DNA of 64,000 bases. Origin: Mycolicibacterium cosmeticum (GTDB lineage Bacteria; Actinomycetota; Actinomycetes; Mycobacteriales; Mycobacteriaceae). Positions within the stretch are counted from its first letter, which is position 1; every line of letters begins with the position of its first letter. The position numbers and the translations under genes are program-made. The notes under the pieces are model-generated. The model did not search any database. It was not told the origin of the DNA and saw only the letters and a list, made by a program, of their open reading frames with translations. Of this stretch, positions 46,658 to 56,014 are shown piece after piece. The stretch covers positions 145,237 through 209,236 of the forward strand of contig JACPVS010000008.1 of NCBI GenBank assembly GCA_016197365.1, read 5' to 3'.

Positions 46658-47280
46658 GCAGCATCACCATCATCGGCACCGGCAACATGGCCCGCGCCAT
46701 CGGCACCCTGGCCGTCAAGGGCGGCAACGCCGTCGAAATCGTCGGGCGCGACGGAGCCAAGGCCACCGCCCTGGCCGGCACCCTCGGTGGTAGCGCCGTG
46801 ACCGGAGAGTTCGGCGCCGCCCCGGCCGGGGACATCGTCATCATCGCGGTGAGGTACGCCGACGTGGTTCCGGTCGTCGCCCAATACGGAGAAGCTTTGG
46901 CGCACAAGGTCATAGTCGACATCAGCAACCCGTTCAATGCCGATGCCGACGGGCTCGCCATCCCCGATGACACCTCGATCGCACAGGAAGTCGCCAAGGC
47001 GGCCCCGGCCGACGCCTACGTGGTGAAAGCCTTCAATACCGTCTTCGGTCACGTCCTGGACAAAGGCCAGACCCCCGATGTGTTCTTCGCCGGCGACCAC
47101 GTGCAGGCCAAGGCCGAGGTGTCCACGTTCATCGCAAGTCTTGGGCTGCGCCCGCTGGACGTCGGCGGCCTGAGCATGGCGCACTGGCTCGAAGGAGCAG
47201 GCCTGATCCTCATGGGTCTAGCCCGTCATGGGCTGGGCGACTTCGATATTGCGCTCGGCGCCAACACGTTTCCCAGTTGA
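46654..47280 (+). CDS. NAD(P)-binding protein, F420-dependent NADP reductase (Fno)-like
   Basis: A 208-residue protein with an N-terminal Rossmann motif SITIIGTGNMARAIG and the family regions VGRD-A and DISNPFN, KAFNTVFGHVL, DVGGLSMAHWLEGAGLI. Members of the Fno/F420-NADP-oxidoreductase family transfer hydride between NADPH and F420. It overlaps the SnoaL-like gene (ATGA) and immediately precedes an LLM-type gene, so it may supply reduced cofactor. Confidence 0.85.
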   Translation: MSSITIIGTGNMARAIGTLAVKGGNAVEIVGRDGAKATALAGTLGGSAVTGEFGAAPAGDIVIIAVRYADVVPVVAQYGEALAHKVIVDISNPFNADADGLAIPDDTSIAQEVAKAAPADAYVVKAFNTVFGHVLDKGQTPDVFFAGDHVQAKAEVSTFIASLGLRPLDVGGLSMAHWLEGAGLILMGLARHGLGDFDIALGANTFPS

Positions 47281-47282
47281 GC

Positions 47283-48182
47283 ATGAGACTCGGTTTCGTC
47301 ATTCCTGTGGTGGGACCCGCCATCGGCAGCGCCGTCGGCCTGAGCGCCTTCTGTCGAGGCCTCGAAGACCTTGGTTATGACACGCTGTGGGTGGGCGATC
47401 GCCTCGTCACCCCGGTGCACATGCAAGCCACCTACCCGGGCAGAGAGCAGCCTTACCCGCCTCAGATGACCCGCAACCTCGATCCGGTCCTGCTGTGGAC
47501 GGTCGCCGCGACGGCGACCAGTCGAGTGCGGTTGAACGCCAGCACGCTCGGCACGTTCTACTACGAGCCGACGCACCTTGCGCGGCAACTCACCACCCTC
47601 GACGTGCTCAGCGACGGCCGTCTCGACCTCGGCGTGGGAGTGGGGTGGATGAAGGACGAACATGACATCGCGCGCGGGGCGGATTGGCACCGTCGCGGAC
47701 GGATGCTCGACGACGTGCTGGCGTTCCTGCAGCACTGGTGGACGACCACCCCGGTGTCGTGGCACAGCGAGTTCTTCACCCTGCCCGCAGTCCACGCCGA
47801 CCTACGCCCGGCCCAAGCGGGCGGTCCACCGATCTGGATCGGTGGGGCCGGCGAAGCCGCGATGCGCCGGGTCGGTCGCGTCGGCACCGGCTGGCTCGGG
47901 GTCGACGGACTCCCCACGGGCGTCACCGACCACCTGTTGTCACTTGCGCGCCGAGCGGCGCAGGACGCGGGCCGCGATCCCGATGCGCTGGAGACCGCAA
48001 TGCGGATCAACCTCGAATCCGGCACGTCCGTCGACTCGGTCGTCGACACGCTCGCGCGCTTGTCCAGCGACGGTGTCGACGAGGCGGTCGTGGATGCCTT
48101 CGCACTGTTCCCGAGCCTCGACCGAATGCTCGACTTCGCCGGCCAGATAATCACGACGTGGCGCAAACGTCGGACGGCATAA
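47283..48182 (+). CDS. LLM-class flavin/F420-dependent oxidoreductase
   Basis: A 299-residue luciferase-like monooxygenase fold, with YDTLWVGDRLVTP, TSRVRLNASTLGTFYYEPTHLARQLTTLDVLSDGRLDLGVGVGWMKDEH and GGPPIWIGGAGEAAMRRVGRVGTGWLG. This pattern is the F420-binding subgroup in mycobacteria. TTG at 47277 overlaps the preceding stop but the ATG at 47283 gives the canonical MRLGFVIP. It ends the cassette; a 13-bp hairpin lies 47 bp downstream. Confidence 0.9.
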   Translation: MRLGFVIPVVGPAIGSAVGLSAFCRGLEDLGYDTLWVGDRLVTPVHMQATYPGREQPYPPQMTRNLDPVLLWTVAATATSRVRLNASTLGTFYYEPTHLARQLTTLDVLSDGRLDLGVGVGWMKDEHDIARGADWHRRGRMLDDVLAFLQHWWTTTPVSWHSEFFTLPAVHADLRPAQAGGPPIWIGGAGEAAMRRVGRVGTGWLGVDGLPTGVTDHLLSLARRAAQDAGRDPDALETAMRINLESGTSVDSVVDTLARLSSDGVDEAVVDAFALFPSLDRMLDFAGQIITTWRKRRTA

Positions 48183-48229
48183 CGGCTCGGCCGCATCACA
48201 GGGCGCTGCGTCAGGTCGAGCGTCGATGA

Positions 48230-48265
48230 GACGAACGAACCCGGCTGACGCTGGGTTCGTTCGTC
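48230..48265. terminator. Perfect 13-bp hairpin terminator between LLM gene and tRNA-Ser
   Basis: GACGAACGAACCC (48230-48242) and GGGTTCGTTCGTC (48253-48265) form a perfect stem with a 10-base loop. It lies 47 bp after the LLM stop and 10 bp after the 3' end of the convergent tRNA, so it can end both transcripts. Confidence 0.8.
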
Positions 48266-48275
48266 GATCTCTTGG

Positions 48276-48363
48276 CGGTGGCGGAGGGATTTGAACCCTC
48301 GGACGGGGGTTACCCGTCACACGCTTTCGAGGCGTGCTCCTTAGGCCGCTCGGACACGCCACC
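48276..48363 (-). tRNA. tRNA-Ser (anticodon CGA)
   Basis: An 88-nt type II tRNA on the minus strand. Acceptor GGTGGCG pairs with CGCCACC, discriminator G at 48276. The anticodon loop CTCGAAA gives CGA. The variable arm is long, and the T-loop reads GGTTCAAAT. A hairpin terminator follows. Upstream on the same strand is tadA. Confidence 0.95.
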
Positions 48364-48405
48364 GGGAGGCAGCTTACCGGTCGGGTGCGGTTGCCCCTAA
48401 TCGCG

Positions 48406-48858
48406 TCAGCGCCGACGCGCGAAGAACTCCTCCAGCGGTGCGGCGCACTCCGCCGCCAACACCCCACCGCGCACCTGCGGGCGGTAGGTCAGCCGACGGT
48501 CGCGCACCACATCCCACAACGAGCCGACCGCCCCGGTCTTGGGTTCCCACGCCCCGAACACCAGCAGCCCGATCCGCGCCATCACGATCGCGCCGGCGCA
48601 CATGGTGCACGGTTCGACCGTCACCGCCAGCGTGCAACCCTCCAGCCGCCAGCCGTCACCGAGGAGGGTCGCCGCCGCGCGCATCGCGAGGATCTCGGCG
48701 TGGGCGGTCGGGTCTCCGAGTTCCTCGCGGGCATTGGCCGCGCGGGCCAGCTCCGCCCCGTCCGGGCCGAACACCACCGCACCGATCGGCACGTCGTCGG
48801 GGCCCGCCGCCCGGGCGGCGTCCAGCGCCTGCCGGATCAGGGATTCGGGAGAACTCAC
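48406..48858 (-). CDS. tadA: tRNA adenosine(34) deaminase TadA
   Basis: A 150-residue zinc deaminase. Zinc ligands are His53 in THAEI with catalytic Glu55, and Cys84 and Cys87 in PCTMC. It converts A34 to inosine in tRNA-Arg(ACG); the partial tRNA at the end of this window may be that substrate. The ATG overlaps the stop of the partner gene (48855). Start at 48858 gives MSSPESLIRQALDAA. Confidence 0.95.
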   Translation of the reverse strand: MSSPESLIRQALDAARAAGPDDVPIGAVVFGPDGAELARAANAREELGDPTAHAEILAMRAAATLLGDGWRLEGCTLAVTVEPCTMCAGAIVMARIGLLVFGAWEPKTGAVGSLWDVVRDRRLTYRPQVRGGVLAAECAAPLEEFFARRR

Positions 48859-49373
48859 CGACCGATCTTGTCGAGCACCTCGGACAGCTCCGAGTCGAAG
48901 CCCATCCGCTCGGCGATCGCACTGATCTGCTCGTCGATCTCCATGTCGATGTCGGAGACGATCACCCCGAGCACGCCCTCGGGCAGCCCGACGTCGGAGA
49001 GCAGGCCCAGGTCGCCCTCTTCGAACGGGTCCTCGTCCTCGAGGTCCTCGTCGTCGATGTCGGCGTCCAGCTTGTCCAGCACCTCGGCGGCGATGTCGTA
49101 GTCCAGTGCCGCGGTGGCGTCCGACAGCAGCAGCCGGGTGCCCGCAGGCGCGGGCCGAACGATGATGAAGAACTCGTCGTCGACGTCGATGAGCCCGAAA
49201 ACCGCGCCGGCGCTGCGCAATTCGCGCAACTCCGTCTCAGCCGCAGACAGGCTGGTCAGAGCCGCGCGCCGCATCGGCGTGCAACGCCACTTGCCGTCCT
49301 CACGGACGACCGCAACCCCGAACCCCTCGGGGTGACCGGCAGCTTCCTGCGCCGGCGCACGCTGTGCTCCCAT
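48855..49373 (-). CDS. tRNA adenosine deaminase-associated protein (Rv3753c-like)
   Basis: A 172-residue protein found next to tadA in actinobacteria. It has a basic N-terminal part (GFGVAVVREDGKWRCTPMRRAALTSL) and a strongly acidic middle (DADIDDEDLEDEDPFEEGD). Function is unknown; the fixed neighbourhood suggests a partner or modulator of TadA. The ATG at 49373 was chosen over longer frames that run into tyrA. Overlaps tadA by 4 bp and is divergent from tyrA. Confidence 0.88.
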   Translation of the reverse strand: MGAQRAPAQEAAGHPEGFGVAVVREDGKWRCTPMRRAALTSLSAAETELRELRSAGAVFGLIDVDDEFFIIVRPAPAGTRLLLSDATAALDYDIAAEVLDKLDADIDDEDLEDEDPFEEGDLGLLSDVGLPEGVLGVIVSDIDMEIDEQISAIAERMGFDSELSEVLDKIGR

Positions 49374-49451
49374 GGCGCTAACGCTAGTCGCAGACCAGGG
49401 GCTTTGACCACCTAATGACCGCCCACCCGCCCCGTATGCCAACCTTGACCC

Positions 49452-50411
49452 GTGACCGACACACCGGTGTGCGTGCTGGGACTGGGTTTGATCGGCGGTT
49501 CCCTGATGCGTGCCGCGCAGGCGGCCGGCCGGGACGTGTTCGGCTACAACCGATCCCTGGACGGCGTGGCCGCCGCCCGGCTCGACGGCTTCGACGCCAC
49601 CGCCACCCTGGATGAGGCCCTGACCCGCGCCGCCACGAGCAGCGCCCTGATCGTCTTGGCCGTCCCGATGCCCGCGCTGGGCGTGCTGCTGGACCACATC
49701 CGCCGTATCGCCCCGGACTGCGCGCTCACCGACGTGACCAGCGTCAAAGGCGCCGTCCTGCGCGAGGTCGAGTCGCACGGGCTGCGATCCCGGTTCGTCG
49801 GCGGCCACCCGATGACGGGTACCGCGCACTCGGGTTGGGCCGCAGGCAGCAAGGGACTGTTCGCGGGCACCGCGTGGGTGGCCAGTGTGGACGACGGTGT
49901 CGATGCGCAGGTGTTCGCACAGGTGATGAACCTGGCCCTGGACTGCCGGGCGTTCGTGGTGCCGGCCCGCTCCGACGAACACGACGCCGCGGCGGCCGCC
50001 ATCTCGCACCTGCCGCATCTGCTGGCCGAAGCCCTGGCCGTCACCGCGGGCGACGTGCCGCTGGCCTTCGCCCTGGCCGCCGGTTCCTTCCGGGACGGCA
50101 CCCGGGTCGCGGCCACCGCCCCCGACCTGGTGCGCGCCATGTGCGAAGCCAACGCTGACGAACTGCTGTCCATGCTGGATCGCACCCTCGGGCTGCTCAC
50201 GCAGGCCAGGGACCACCTTGCCGCGCACACGTCGGTCGCCGATCTGGTGGACTCCGGGCACGCCGCGCGCGTCCGCTACGACAGCTTCAGCCGGCCCGAC
50301 ATCCTGCACGTGACCGTCGGCGCCGACAACTGGCGCGAAGAACTGGCCGCCGCGGGCCGGGCGGGCGGGGTGATCAGATCCGCTTTGCCAGTCCGGGGTA
50401 ATCGAGGATGA
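49452..50411 (+). CDS. tyrA: Prephenate dehydrogenase
   Basis: A 319-residue NAD(P)-dependent enzyme (Rv3754 orthologue) of tyrosine biosynthesis. The Rossmann motif is [16 protein letters not shown], followed by [19 protein letters not shown] and [16 protein letters not shown], which holds the catalytic His. It converts prephenate to 4-hydroxyphenylpyruvate. GTG start at 49452. Its last 38 bp overlap the convergent glycolipid-binding gene. Confidence 0.94.
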   Translation: MTDTPVCVLGLGLIGGSLMRAAQAAGRDVFGYNRSLDGVAAARLDGFDATATLDEALTRAATSSALIVLAVPMPALGVLLDHIRRIAPDCALTDVTSVKGAVLREVESHGLRSRFVGGHPMTGTAHSGWAAGSKGLFAGTAWVASVDDGVDAQVFAQVMNLALDCRAFVVPARSDEHDAAAAAISHLPHLLAEALAVTAGDVPLAFALAAGSFRDGTRVAATAPDLVRAMCEANADELLSMLDRTLGLLTQARDHLAAHTSVADLVDSGHAARVRYDSFSRPDILHVTVGADNWREELAAAGRAGGVIRSALPVRGNRG

Positions 50412-50994
50412 AGCCGTGGGAGTCCACCGTGATGGTGGTCTCCGCGATCGGCGACTTCAGGCTGATGCCGGCGTCCGTGCTGGTGTAGCTGATGGTCTCC
50501 GATTCCACCGTCAGCTCCGGCAGCCGCACATAGACCACGGGCAGGTTCAGTGATTCGGCGCGTTGGTGCAGGCCGGTCCGGCGGATCGGCAGGGCGTTGA
50601 AGAACGGGCTGAACACCACGTCGACATCCAGCGCACCGTCGAAGGCAGCGCGCCTGGTCTGGTTCTGGTGGTCCTGCACCAGCCACATGTTCTCCTCATC
50701 GCGGGCGATGGAGAGCTGGCGTTCCCGCTCGGCGAGCGTCATGGTCAGCGACAGCCGCTTGGTGGCCCCGGACTCGTCGGTGACCAGGTCATAGGAGGCG
50801 CTGAACGCAGGGTGGACATCCGTGGCGGCGGCGACGATCCGGCCGTAGGCCTTGATGCGGTTCCCGGACAGCTGTACCCGGACCGATTCCATCCGGGGCA
50901 GGTCATGGGCCCGCCACGTGAGGATGGCCGGCCAGGGGCTGTCGGCTGGCACAGTGTCTGATTCTGGGCCTGAGCGTGGGGCTGCGTCAGTCAC
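50374..50994 (-). CDS. Putative glycolipid-binding family protein (Rv3755c-like)
   Basis: A 206-residue protein of the DUF1089/glycolipid-bind family. It has repeated beta strands, such as [68 protein letters not shown] and [20 protein letters not shown] barrel that binds lipids is inferred by family. GTG at 50994 overlaps the proZ stop by 4 bp, so it is downstream in the pro operon. Confidence 0.85.
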   Translation of the reverse strand: MTDAAPRSGPESDTVPADSPWPAILTWRAHDLPRMESVRVQLSGNRIKAYGRIVAAATDVHPAFSASYDLVTDESGATKRLSLTMTLAERERQLSIARDEENMWLVQDHQNQTRRAAFDGALDVDVVFSPFFNALPIRRTGLHQRAESLNLPVVYVRLPELTVESETISYTSTDAGISLKSPIAETTITVDSHGFILDYPGLAKRI

Positions 50995-51767
50995 GCCTCT
51001 ACCGTAGGCGACGGACCCCTGGCTTCGTAGCCGCGTTCGGAACTCCGATTCGGACCCCCGGATTCCAGGGCCACCTCGTCGTCCAGCAGCGGCTGCGGGA
51101 AGCGGCGCCAGCGGTCGGCTCCCGGCTGCGACAGCCAGACCGCTAACGCCATCGCCGCGTCGAGGATCAGCGCCAGCGCCGTGACCATCAGGGCGCCCAC
51201 CAGAGCGATGTGGAATTGGCGCACCTTGATGCCGTCGATCAGGTACCGGCCCAGCCCGCCGAGGCTGGCGTAGGCCGCGACGGTCGCGGTGGCCACGATC
51301 TGCAGGGTGGCGGTGCGCAACCCACTGAGGATGAGTGGCAGGGCGTTGGGCACCTCGACCCGGAACAGCACCTGACGTTCGGTCATGCCCATGGACCGCG
51401 CCGCGTCGACGACGGCGGGTTCGACGTTGGCGATGCCCGCGTACGTTCCGGCCAGCAGCGGTGGGATACCCAGCAGCATCAGCGCGACGGTCGGCGGGAT
51501 CAGTCCCAGCCCCCACAGCAGCACCCCGAGCAGCAGGACACCCAGGGTCGGCAGCGCCCGCAGGGCGTTGACGCCGGTGACCACCAGGAACGTGCCCCGG
51601 CCGGTGTGCCCGATGAGCAGGCCGATCGGGACGGCGACCAGCACGGAGAACACCACCGCGATCACGGTGTATTGCAGATGTTCGGCGATCCGGATGCCCA
51701 GACCGGCCGGGCCGGACCAGTTCGCCGCGGTGAAGATGAAGGACAAAGCCTCCTGCAGAAAGTTCAC
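50991..51767 (-). CDS. proZ: Osmoprotectant ABC transporter permease ProZ
   Basis: 258 residues, with five to six membrane helices and the BPD motif EAA-type VVDAARSMGMTERQVLFRVEVPNALPLILSG. A longer C-terminal cytoplasmic tail (about 40 residues) follows. It forms the channel with ProW for glycine-betaine/choline-type import. GTG overlaps the proW stop by 4 bp. Orthologue of Rv3756c. Confidence 0.93.
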   Translation of the reverse strand: MNFLQEALSFIFTAANWSGPAGLGIRIAEHLQYTVIAVVFSVLVAVPIGLLIGHTGRGTFLVVTGVNALRALPTLGVLLLGVLLWGLGLIPPTVALMLLGIPPLLAGTYAGIANVEPAVVDAARSMGMTERQVLFRVEVPNALPLILSGLRTATLQIVATATVAAYASLGGLGRYLIDGIKVRQFHIALVGALMVTALALILDAAMALAVWLSQPGADRWRRFPQPLLDDEVALESGGPNRSSERGYEARGPSPTVEA

Positions 51768-52420
51768 CGGGCACCCGCCTTCGCGCTGTCCTTTTGGACC
51801 CAGGGGGTCAAGGCCTTGCCCGCCAACAGGATCAGCGTGTCGATGACCACCGCGAGGACAAAGATCGCGATGATGCCCGCCACGATCTGACCGCTCTTGT
51901 TGGCTTGATAGCCCTCGGTGAACCAGGTGCCCAGGCCGCCGATGCCGATCACCGAGCCGACCGAAACCATCGAGATGTTCGTCACCGCGACCACCCGCAG
52001 GCTCGCGATGAGCACCGGGATGGCCAGCGGCAGTTCGATTTTCACGATCCGGGTGATGGGGCGGTAGCCGACGGCGGTGGCCGCGTCCAACACATCGGCG
52101 GGTACCGCATCCAGCGCTTCGGGCACGGCCCGCACCAGCAGGGCGGTGGTGTACAGCGTGAGTGCGACAAGGACGTTGGCCTCATCGAGGATGCGGGTCG
52201 GGATGACCAGTGGCAGCGCCACGAACAAGGCCAGCGACGGGATGGTGAAGATGATGCTGGCGATCACCGTGATGACGCGGCGCGGCAGCGTGGTGCGCTG
52301 CACGAGCGCGCCGACCGGAATCGCGATGAGCAGGCCCAGGACGATCGGCACCAGCGACAGTCGCAGGTGGATCAGCGTGAGCGCCCAGGCCTTGTCCAGA
52401 TGGGTCAGCAGGTACGTCAC
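51764..52420 (-). CDS. proW: Osmoprotectant ABC transporter permease ProW
   Basis: A 218-residue permease with VVPADVLDAATAVGYRPITRIVKIELPLAIPVLIASL as the BPD loop and about five helices. Pairs with ProZ. Start GTG at 52420 gives MTYLLTHLDKAW; the longer in-frame extension to 52654 is antisense to no gene but lies over proV's coding 3' part and is rejected. 7 bp after proV. Orthologue of Rv3757c. Confidence 0.93.
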   Translation of the reverse strand: MTYLLTHLDKAWALTLIHLRLSLVPIVLGLLIAIPVGALVQRTTLPRRVITVIASIIFTIPSLALFVALPLVIPTRILDEANVLVALTLYTTALLVRAVPEALDAVPADVLDAATAVGYRPITRIVKIELPLAIPVLIASLRVVAVTNISMVSVGSVIGIGGLGTWFTEGYQANKSGQIVAGIIAIFVLAVVIDTLILLAGKALTPWVQKDSAKAGAR

Positions 52421-52427
52421 GCGGCCG

Positions 52428-53537
52428 CTACCCGACCTTCGGTATGCGGCGCTGTTGTTGCAGTGCCGCCAGCACATCGTCGGCGTTGATGCCGCCGAGC
52501 AGACGGCCGTCCTCGTCGACCGCGACCCCGAGACCGGACGGTGAGGACAGCGCCGCGTCCAGCGCGAGCCGCAGCGAGCCGTCGGGCCGAAAGAAGGACC
52601 CGCCGCCGATCGTGCTGTCGTACAACGCACTTCCCCTGCGGTGCACCTCCACACCCTCGGCGTTGATCCACGCGAATGGCTTGCCGTCCGCGCGGATCAC
52701 CAGTGCCCATTCGCCGGGCGCCAGCTGCTGCGCGTCGATCTCGGCCTCGGCGACCTGGCGGATGTCGTGCAGCGGCAGGCCGGTCGCGCCGAAGAACTGC
52801 AGGCCGCGGTAGCCGCGGTCGGTGCCGACGAAACCGGACACCAGTTCGTTGGCCGGGTTCGAGAGCACGAACGAAGGTTCGGCGTACTGCTGCAGCACCC
52901 CGCCGCGGCCGAACACGGCCACCTTGTCCCCGAGCTTGACCGCCTCGTCGATGTCATGGGTGACGAACACGATGGTCTTGCGCAGTTCGCTTTGCAGCCG
53001 CAGGATTTCGGCCTGCAACTCCTCGCGCACCACGGGGTCGACGGCACTGAACGGCTCGTCCATCAGCAGGATGGGCGGGTCGGCCGCCAGCGCCCTGGCC
53101 ACCCCCACCCGCTGCTGCTGACCGCCGGACAGTTGCGCCGGGTAGCGGTTGGCGAGCTTGGGATCCAGCCCCACCCGTTCCAGCACATCGAGCGCGGCTT
53201 TGCGTGCGGCACGGCGGGTTTCACCTTTGAGCACCGGCACGGTGGCGACGTTGTCGACGACGCGCTGATGCGGCATGAGCCCGGCGCTCTGGATGACGTA
53301 GCCGATACCGAGGCGCAGCTTCACCGGATCGACCTTGGTGACGTCGTTCCCGTCGACGGTGAGCGTGCCCGAGGTCGGTTCGATCATCCGGTTGATCATC
53401 CGCATGGACGTGGTCTTGCCGCAGCCCGACGGCCCGACGAAGGCTGCCAGGGTGCCCTCGGGGATGTCGAGGGTGAGGTCGTCGACGGCGACGGTCCCGT
53501 CCGGATACTTCTTGGTGACGTTGGTGAAGGTGATCAT
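52428..53537 (-). CDS. proV: Osmoprotectant ABC transporter ATP-binding protein ProV
   Basis: A 369-residue ATPase. Walker A is GPSGCGKTTS, signature LSGGQQQR, Walker B ILLMDEPFSAVDP and switch VTHDIDEA. A C-terminal CBS-like region follows, which in OpuA senses ionic strength. GAGGAG lies 6 bases before the ATG at 53537. 8 bp after proX stop. Orthologue of Rv3758c. Confidence 0.95.
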   Translation of the reverse strand: MITFTNVTKKYPDGTVAVDDLTLDIPEGTLAAFVGPSGCGKTTSMRMINRMIEPTSGTLTVDGNDVTKVDPVKLRLGIGYVIQSAGLMPHQRVVDNVATVPVLKGETRRAARKAALDVLERVGLDPKLANRYPAQLSGGQQQRVGVARALAADPPILLMDEPFSAVDPVVREELQAEILRLQSELRKTIVFVTHDIDEAVKLGDKVAVFGRGGVLQQYAEPSFVLSNPANELVSGFVGTDRGYRGLQFFGATGLPLHDIRQVAEAEIDAQQLAPGEWALVIRADGKPFAWINAEGVEVHRRGSALYDSTIGGGSFFRPDGSLRLALDAALSSPSGLGVAVDEDGRLLGGINADDVLAALQQQRRIPKVG

Positions 53538-53545
53538 CGCACTCC

Positions 53546-54487
53546 TCACTTACCGGGAAGGGGCTTGTCGAAACCGTTGTCGCTGATCCACTTTCCAGCT
53601 GCCTCATCCGGGTCGACGCCCTTGTTGCCTTCGACCGAGGTATTGAGTTCGATCAGGGCCTCGGTGGTCAGTTTCGCACTGACCGCGTCGAGCACACTCT
53701 TGAGCGGGGCGGACAGTTTCTGGGAAGCGACCAGCGGCACCACGTTCGCGGCGAGGAACACGCTCTTGGGATCGTCGAGGACCACGAGCTTGTCACTCTC
53801 GATGGCCGGCGAGGTGCTGAAGATGTTCGCGGCGGTGACGGTGCCACCATTGAGCGCCTGTACCGTCGCCGGGCCGCCGCCGTCGCTGATCGCGACGAAA
53901 TTGGCAGGCGAGATGTTCAACCCGTACTTCTCCTGCAGGCCCTTCAGCCCGGTCTGCCGGGTCTGAAACTCCGACGGGCCGCCGACTTTCACCTCCGGCG
54001 AGTGCGCCGCGAGATCCGCGATGGACTTCAGATTCCACTTCTTCGCGGTGGCTTCGGACACCGCGAGGGTGTCCTTGTCCTCGGCCGGAGAGGGATACAG
54101 GATCGACAGGTCGCCCGGAACCGCCTGCAGCAGGGCCAGCAACACCGCGTCGGAGGTGGTGGCCGTGGACTTCTCGTCGAAGTACTGGAGCAGATTGCCG
54201 GTGTACTCCGGGATCAGATCGATGGAATGATCCTGCACGGCAGGGATATAGGTCTCCCGGCTGCCGATGCCGAACTGCCGCTTGATGGTGAAGCCGTTGG
54301 CTTCCAGCGCCTGAGCGTAGATCTCGGCGATGATCTTGGACTCCGTGAAATCGGCCGAGCCGACAGTGATCGATTTCAGATCGCCGGAGACCTCGCCGCC
54401 GCCGAGCGGGTTGGAACTTCCGCACGCGGTGCTCATCACGGCGACCACCGCTGCGATGACGACCAACAATCTAGATCTGCAGCGCAT
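53546..54487 (-). CDS. proX: Osmoprotectant-binding lipoprotein ProX
   Basis: A 313-residue substrate-binding lipoprotein, with lipobox STAC and mature start CGSSNPLGG. The OpuAC-like domain has TVGSADFTESKIIAEIYAQALEANGF, DLIPEYTGNLLQYF and FVAISDGGGPATVQALNGG. It would bind glycine betaine or related compatible solutes. GAGGGGAC precedes the ATG at 54487. First gene of a proXVWZ operon with a fifth gene at its end; divergent from lapA. Confidence 0.95.
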   Translation of the reverse strand: MRCRSRLLVVIAAVVAVMSTACGSSNPLGGGEVSGDLKSITVGSADFTESKIIAEIYAQALEANGFTIKRQFGIGSRETYIPAVQDHSIDLIPEYTGNLLQYFDEKSTATTSDAVLLALLQAVPGDLSILYPSPAEDKDTLAVSEATAKKWNLKSIADLAAHSPEVKVGGPSEFQTRQTGLKGLQEKYGLNISPANFVAISDGGGPATVQALNGGTVTAANIFSTSPAIESDKLVVLDDPKSVFLAANVVPLVASQKLSAPLKSVLDAVSAKLTTEALIELNTSVEGNKGVDPDEAAGKWISDNGFDKPLPGK

Positions 54488-54621
54488 ACCGTCCCCTCGG
54501 CCGTATTGGCTGTTGCTGCGTGCCAATTTCCTCGACAGTAACGGGCCACGCCGCGACATGCCGGGCTTTACTTCACCGTGAGGTGGTTTGCTTCTGACCC
54601 GCGAAGGGCAAAGATGTTGTC

Positions 54622-54984
54622 ATGAGCACCGATCCCACCGCGTCGGATGCGGCCTTCAATTCCCCGGGTGAGCCGCTTCCGGAAGTACCCGCGACGCCGC
54701 CACCTCCGCCGGAGGACGCGGTCAAGTTCACCCGGGCCGCGGCGCTGTGGTCGTCGCTGATCACCGGGTTCGTCATCCTGATCGTCTTGCTGATCTTCAT
54801 CGCACAGAACACCGATTCCGGCACCTTCCACTTCCTCGGCTGGAACTGGACGCTGCCACTCGGGGTGGCGCTGCTGCTGGCCGCGGTGTGCGGGGGGCTG
54901 CTTGCCGTGTTCGTCGGCGCCGCGCGCATCGTGCAACTGCGTCGCGCGGCGCGCAAAAACCTGAAGGCCGCCCGACGCCTGTAG
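54622..54984 (+). CDS. LapA-family (DUF1049) membrane protein
   Basis: 120 residues with a Pro/Thr-rich cytoplasmic head and two helices (residues 43-66 and 78-99) ending in a basic helix (RIVQLRRAARKNLKAARRL), the LapA/DUF1049 pattern (Rv3760 orthologue). Function in actinobacteria is unknown; in proteobacteria LapA works in lipopolysaccharide regulation with LapB. Divergent from proX across 134 bp. Confidence 0.88.
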   Translation: MSTDPTASDAAFNSPGEPLPEVPATPPPPPEDAVKFTRAAALWSSLITGFVILIVLLIFIAQNTDSGTFHFLGWNWTLPLGVALLLAAVCGGLLAVFVGAARIVQLRRAARKNLKAARRL

Positions 54985-54994
54985 ATCGCCGCCT

Positions 54995-56005
54995 CTAGAT
55001 CAGCTTGAGTCCCTCGGCGATCAGCGGTGCCACCGCTTCGCCGACGCGGGACGGTGCGCCGCCCTCGCGGGCGCGGAAGTCGATGCCCGCGGCGATGATG
55101 GCCAGCTTGAAATACGCCAAGGCCATGTAGAAGTCCCAGTTGGCCAGGTCCTGACCGCTGGCGCGCGCGTAACGCTCGGCCAGACCGTCCGCCGACGGTA
55201 GCCGCGGCGAGGTCCATGCGGCCTGCATGCCGAGCACATCGTCGAAATTCGGGTTGCGGTAGACGCACATCAGCGCCGCGTCGGACAGTGGGTCGCCGAG
55301 CGTGGAGAGCTCCCAGTCCAGCACCGCGCGCACCACCGAGGCGTCCGAGTTGTCCAGGATGGTGTTGTCGATGCGATAGTCGCCGTGCACGATCGATGCC
55401 CGGGAGCTGGCCGGAATCCCTTCTGCCAGAGCGGAATGCAGCCGTGTGACGTCCGCGTCGCGGGTGTCGTCGGCCAGCCGCACCAGATCCCACTGCGAGC
55501 CCCAGCGCCGGACCTGACGCTCCAGGTAGCCGTCGGCCTTGCCGAAGTCGCCGAGTCCCACGGCTTGCGGGTCGACGGCGTGCAGGTCGGCGAGCACCGT
55601 AATCAACGCGTCCACGCACTTGTCGATGACGGTGTCGTCGCCGAGTTCCTCCAGTTCGGAGGCGCTGCGTATGACGCGGCCCTCGACGTTCTCCACCATC
55701 TGGAACGGCGCGCCGAGCACCGAGTCGTCATTGCGCATGGTGATCGCGCGGGCCACCGGCACGGGTGTGCCCGCCAGGCCGGCGACCACCTTGTATTCGC
55801 GGGCCATATCGTGCGCCGACGGGGTCAGCCCGTGCAGCGGCGGCCGGCGCAGCACCCACTTGGACGCGTCGTCGAACACCCGGAACGTCAGATTCGAGCG
55901 ACCACCGGAGATCAACTCGGCGCGCAGCTCACCAGAGCGGGCGATGCCCTCCGCCCGCAGGTGGGCGTCCAGGGCGTCGAGATCGAGTCCTTCAAGGGTG
56001 GTCAC
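54995..56005 (-). CDS. Phosphotransferase family protein (FadE36/ACAD10-11 N-like)
   Basis: A 336-residue APH-like kinase fold. N-lobe is LISGGRSNLTFRVF and WVLRRPP; catalytic loop HGDYRIDNTI; metal loop LDWELSTLGDPLSDAA. This matches the Rv3761c product, historically named FadE36, and the kinase half of ACAD10/11, which phosphorylates 4-hydroxyacyl-CoA in man. The substrate here is unknown. GTG start at 56005. Followed at a distance of 9 bp by the phosphatase gene upstream on the same strand. Confidence 0.9.
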   Translation of the reverse strand: MTTLEGLDLDALDAHLRAEGIARSGELRAELISGGRSNLTFRVFDDASKWVLRRPPLHGLTPSAHDMAREYKVVAGLAGTPVPVARAITMRNDDSVLGAPFQMVENVEGRVIRSASELEELGDDTVIDKCVDALITVLADLHAVDPQAVGLGDFGKADGYLERQVRRWGSQWDLVRLADDTRDADVTRLHSALAEGIPASSRASIVHGDYRIDNTILDNSDASVVRAVLDWELSTLGDPLSDAALMCVYRNPNFDDVLGMQAAWTSPRLPSADGLAERYARASGQDLANWDFYMALAYFKLAIIAAGIDFRAREGGAPSRVGEAVAPLIAEGLKLI

Positions 56006-56014
56006 CGGAACTGT

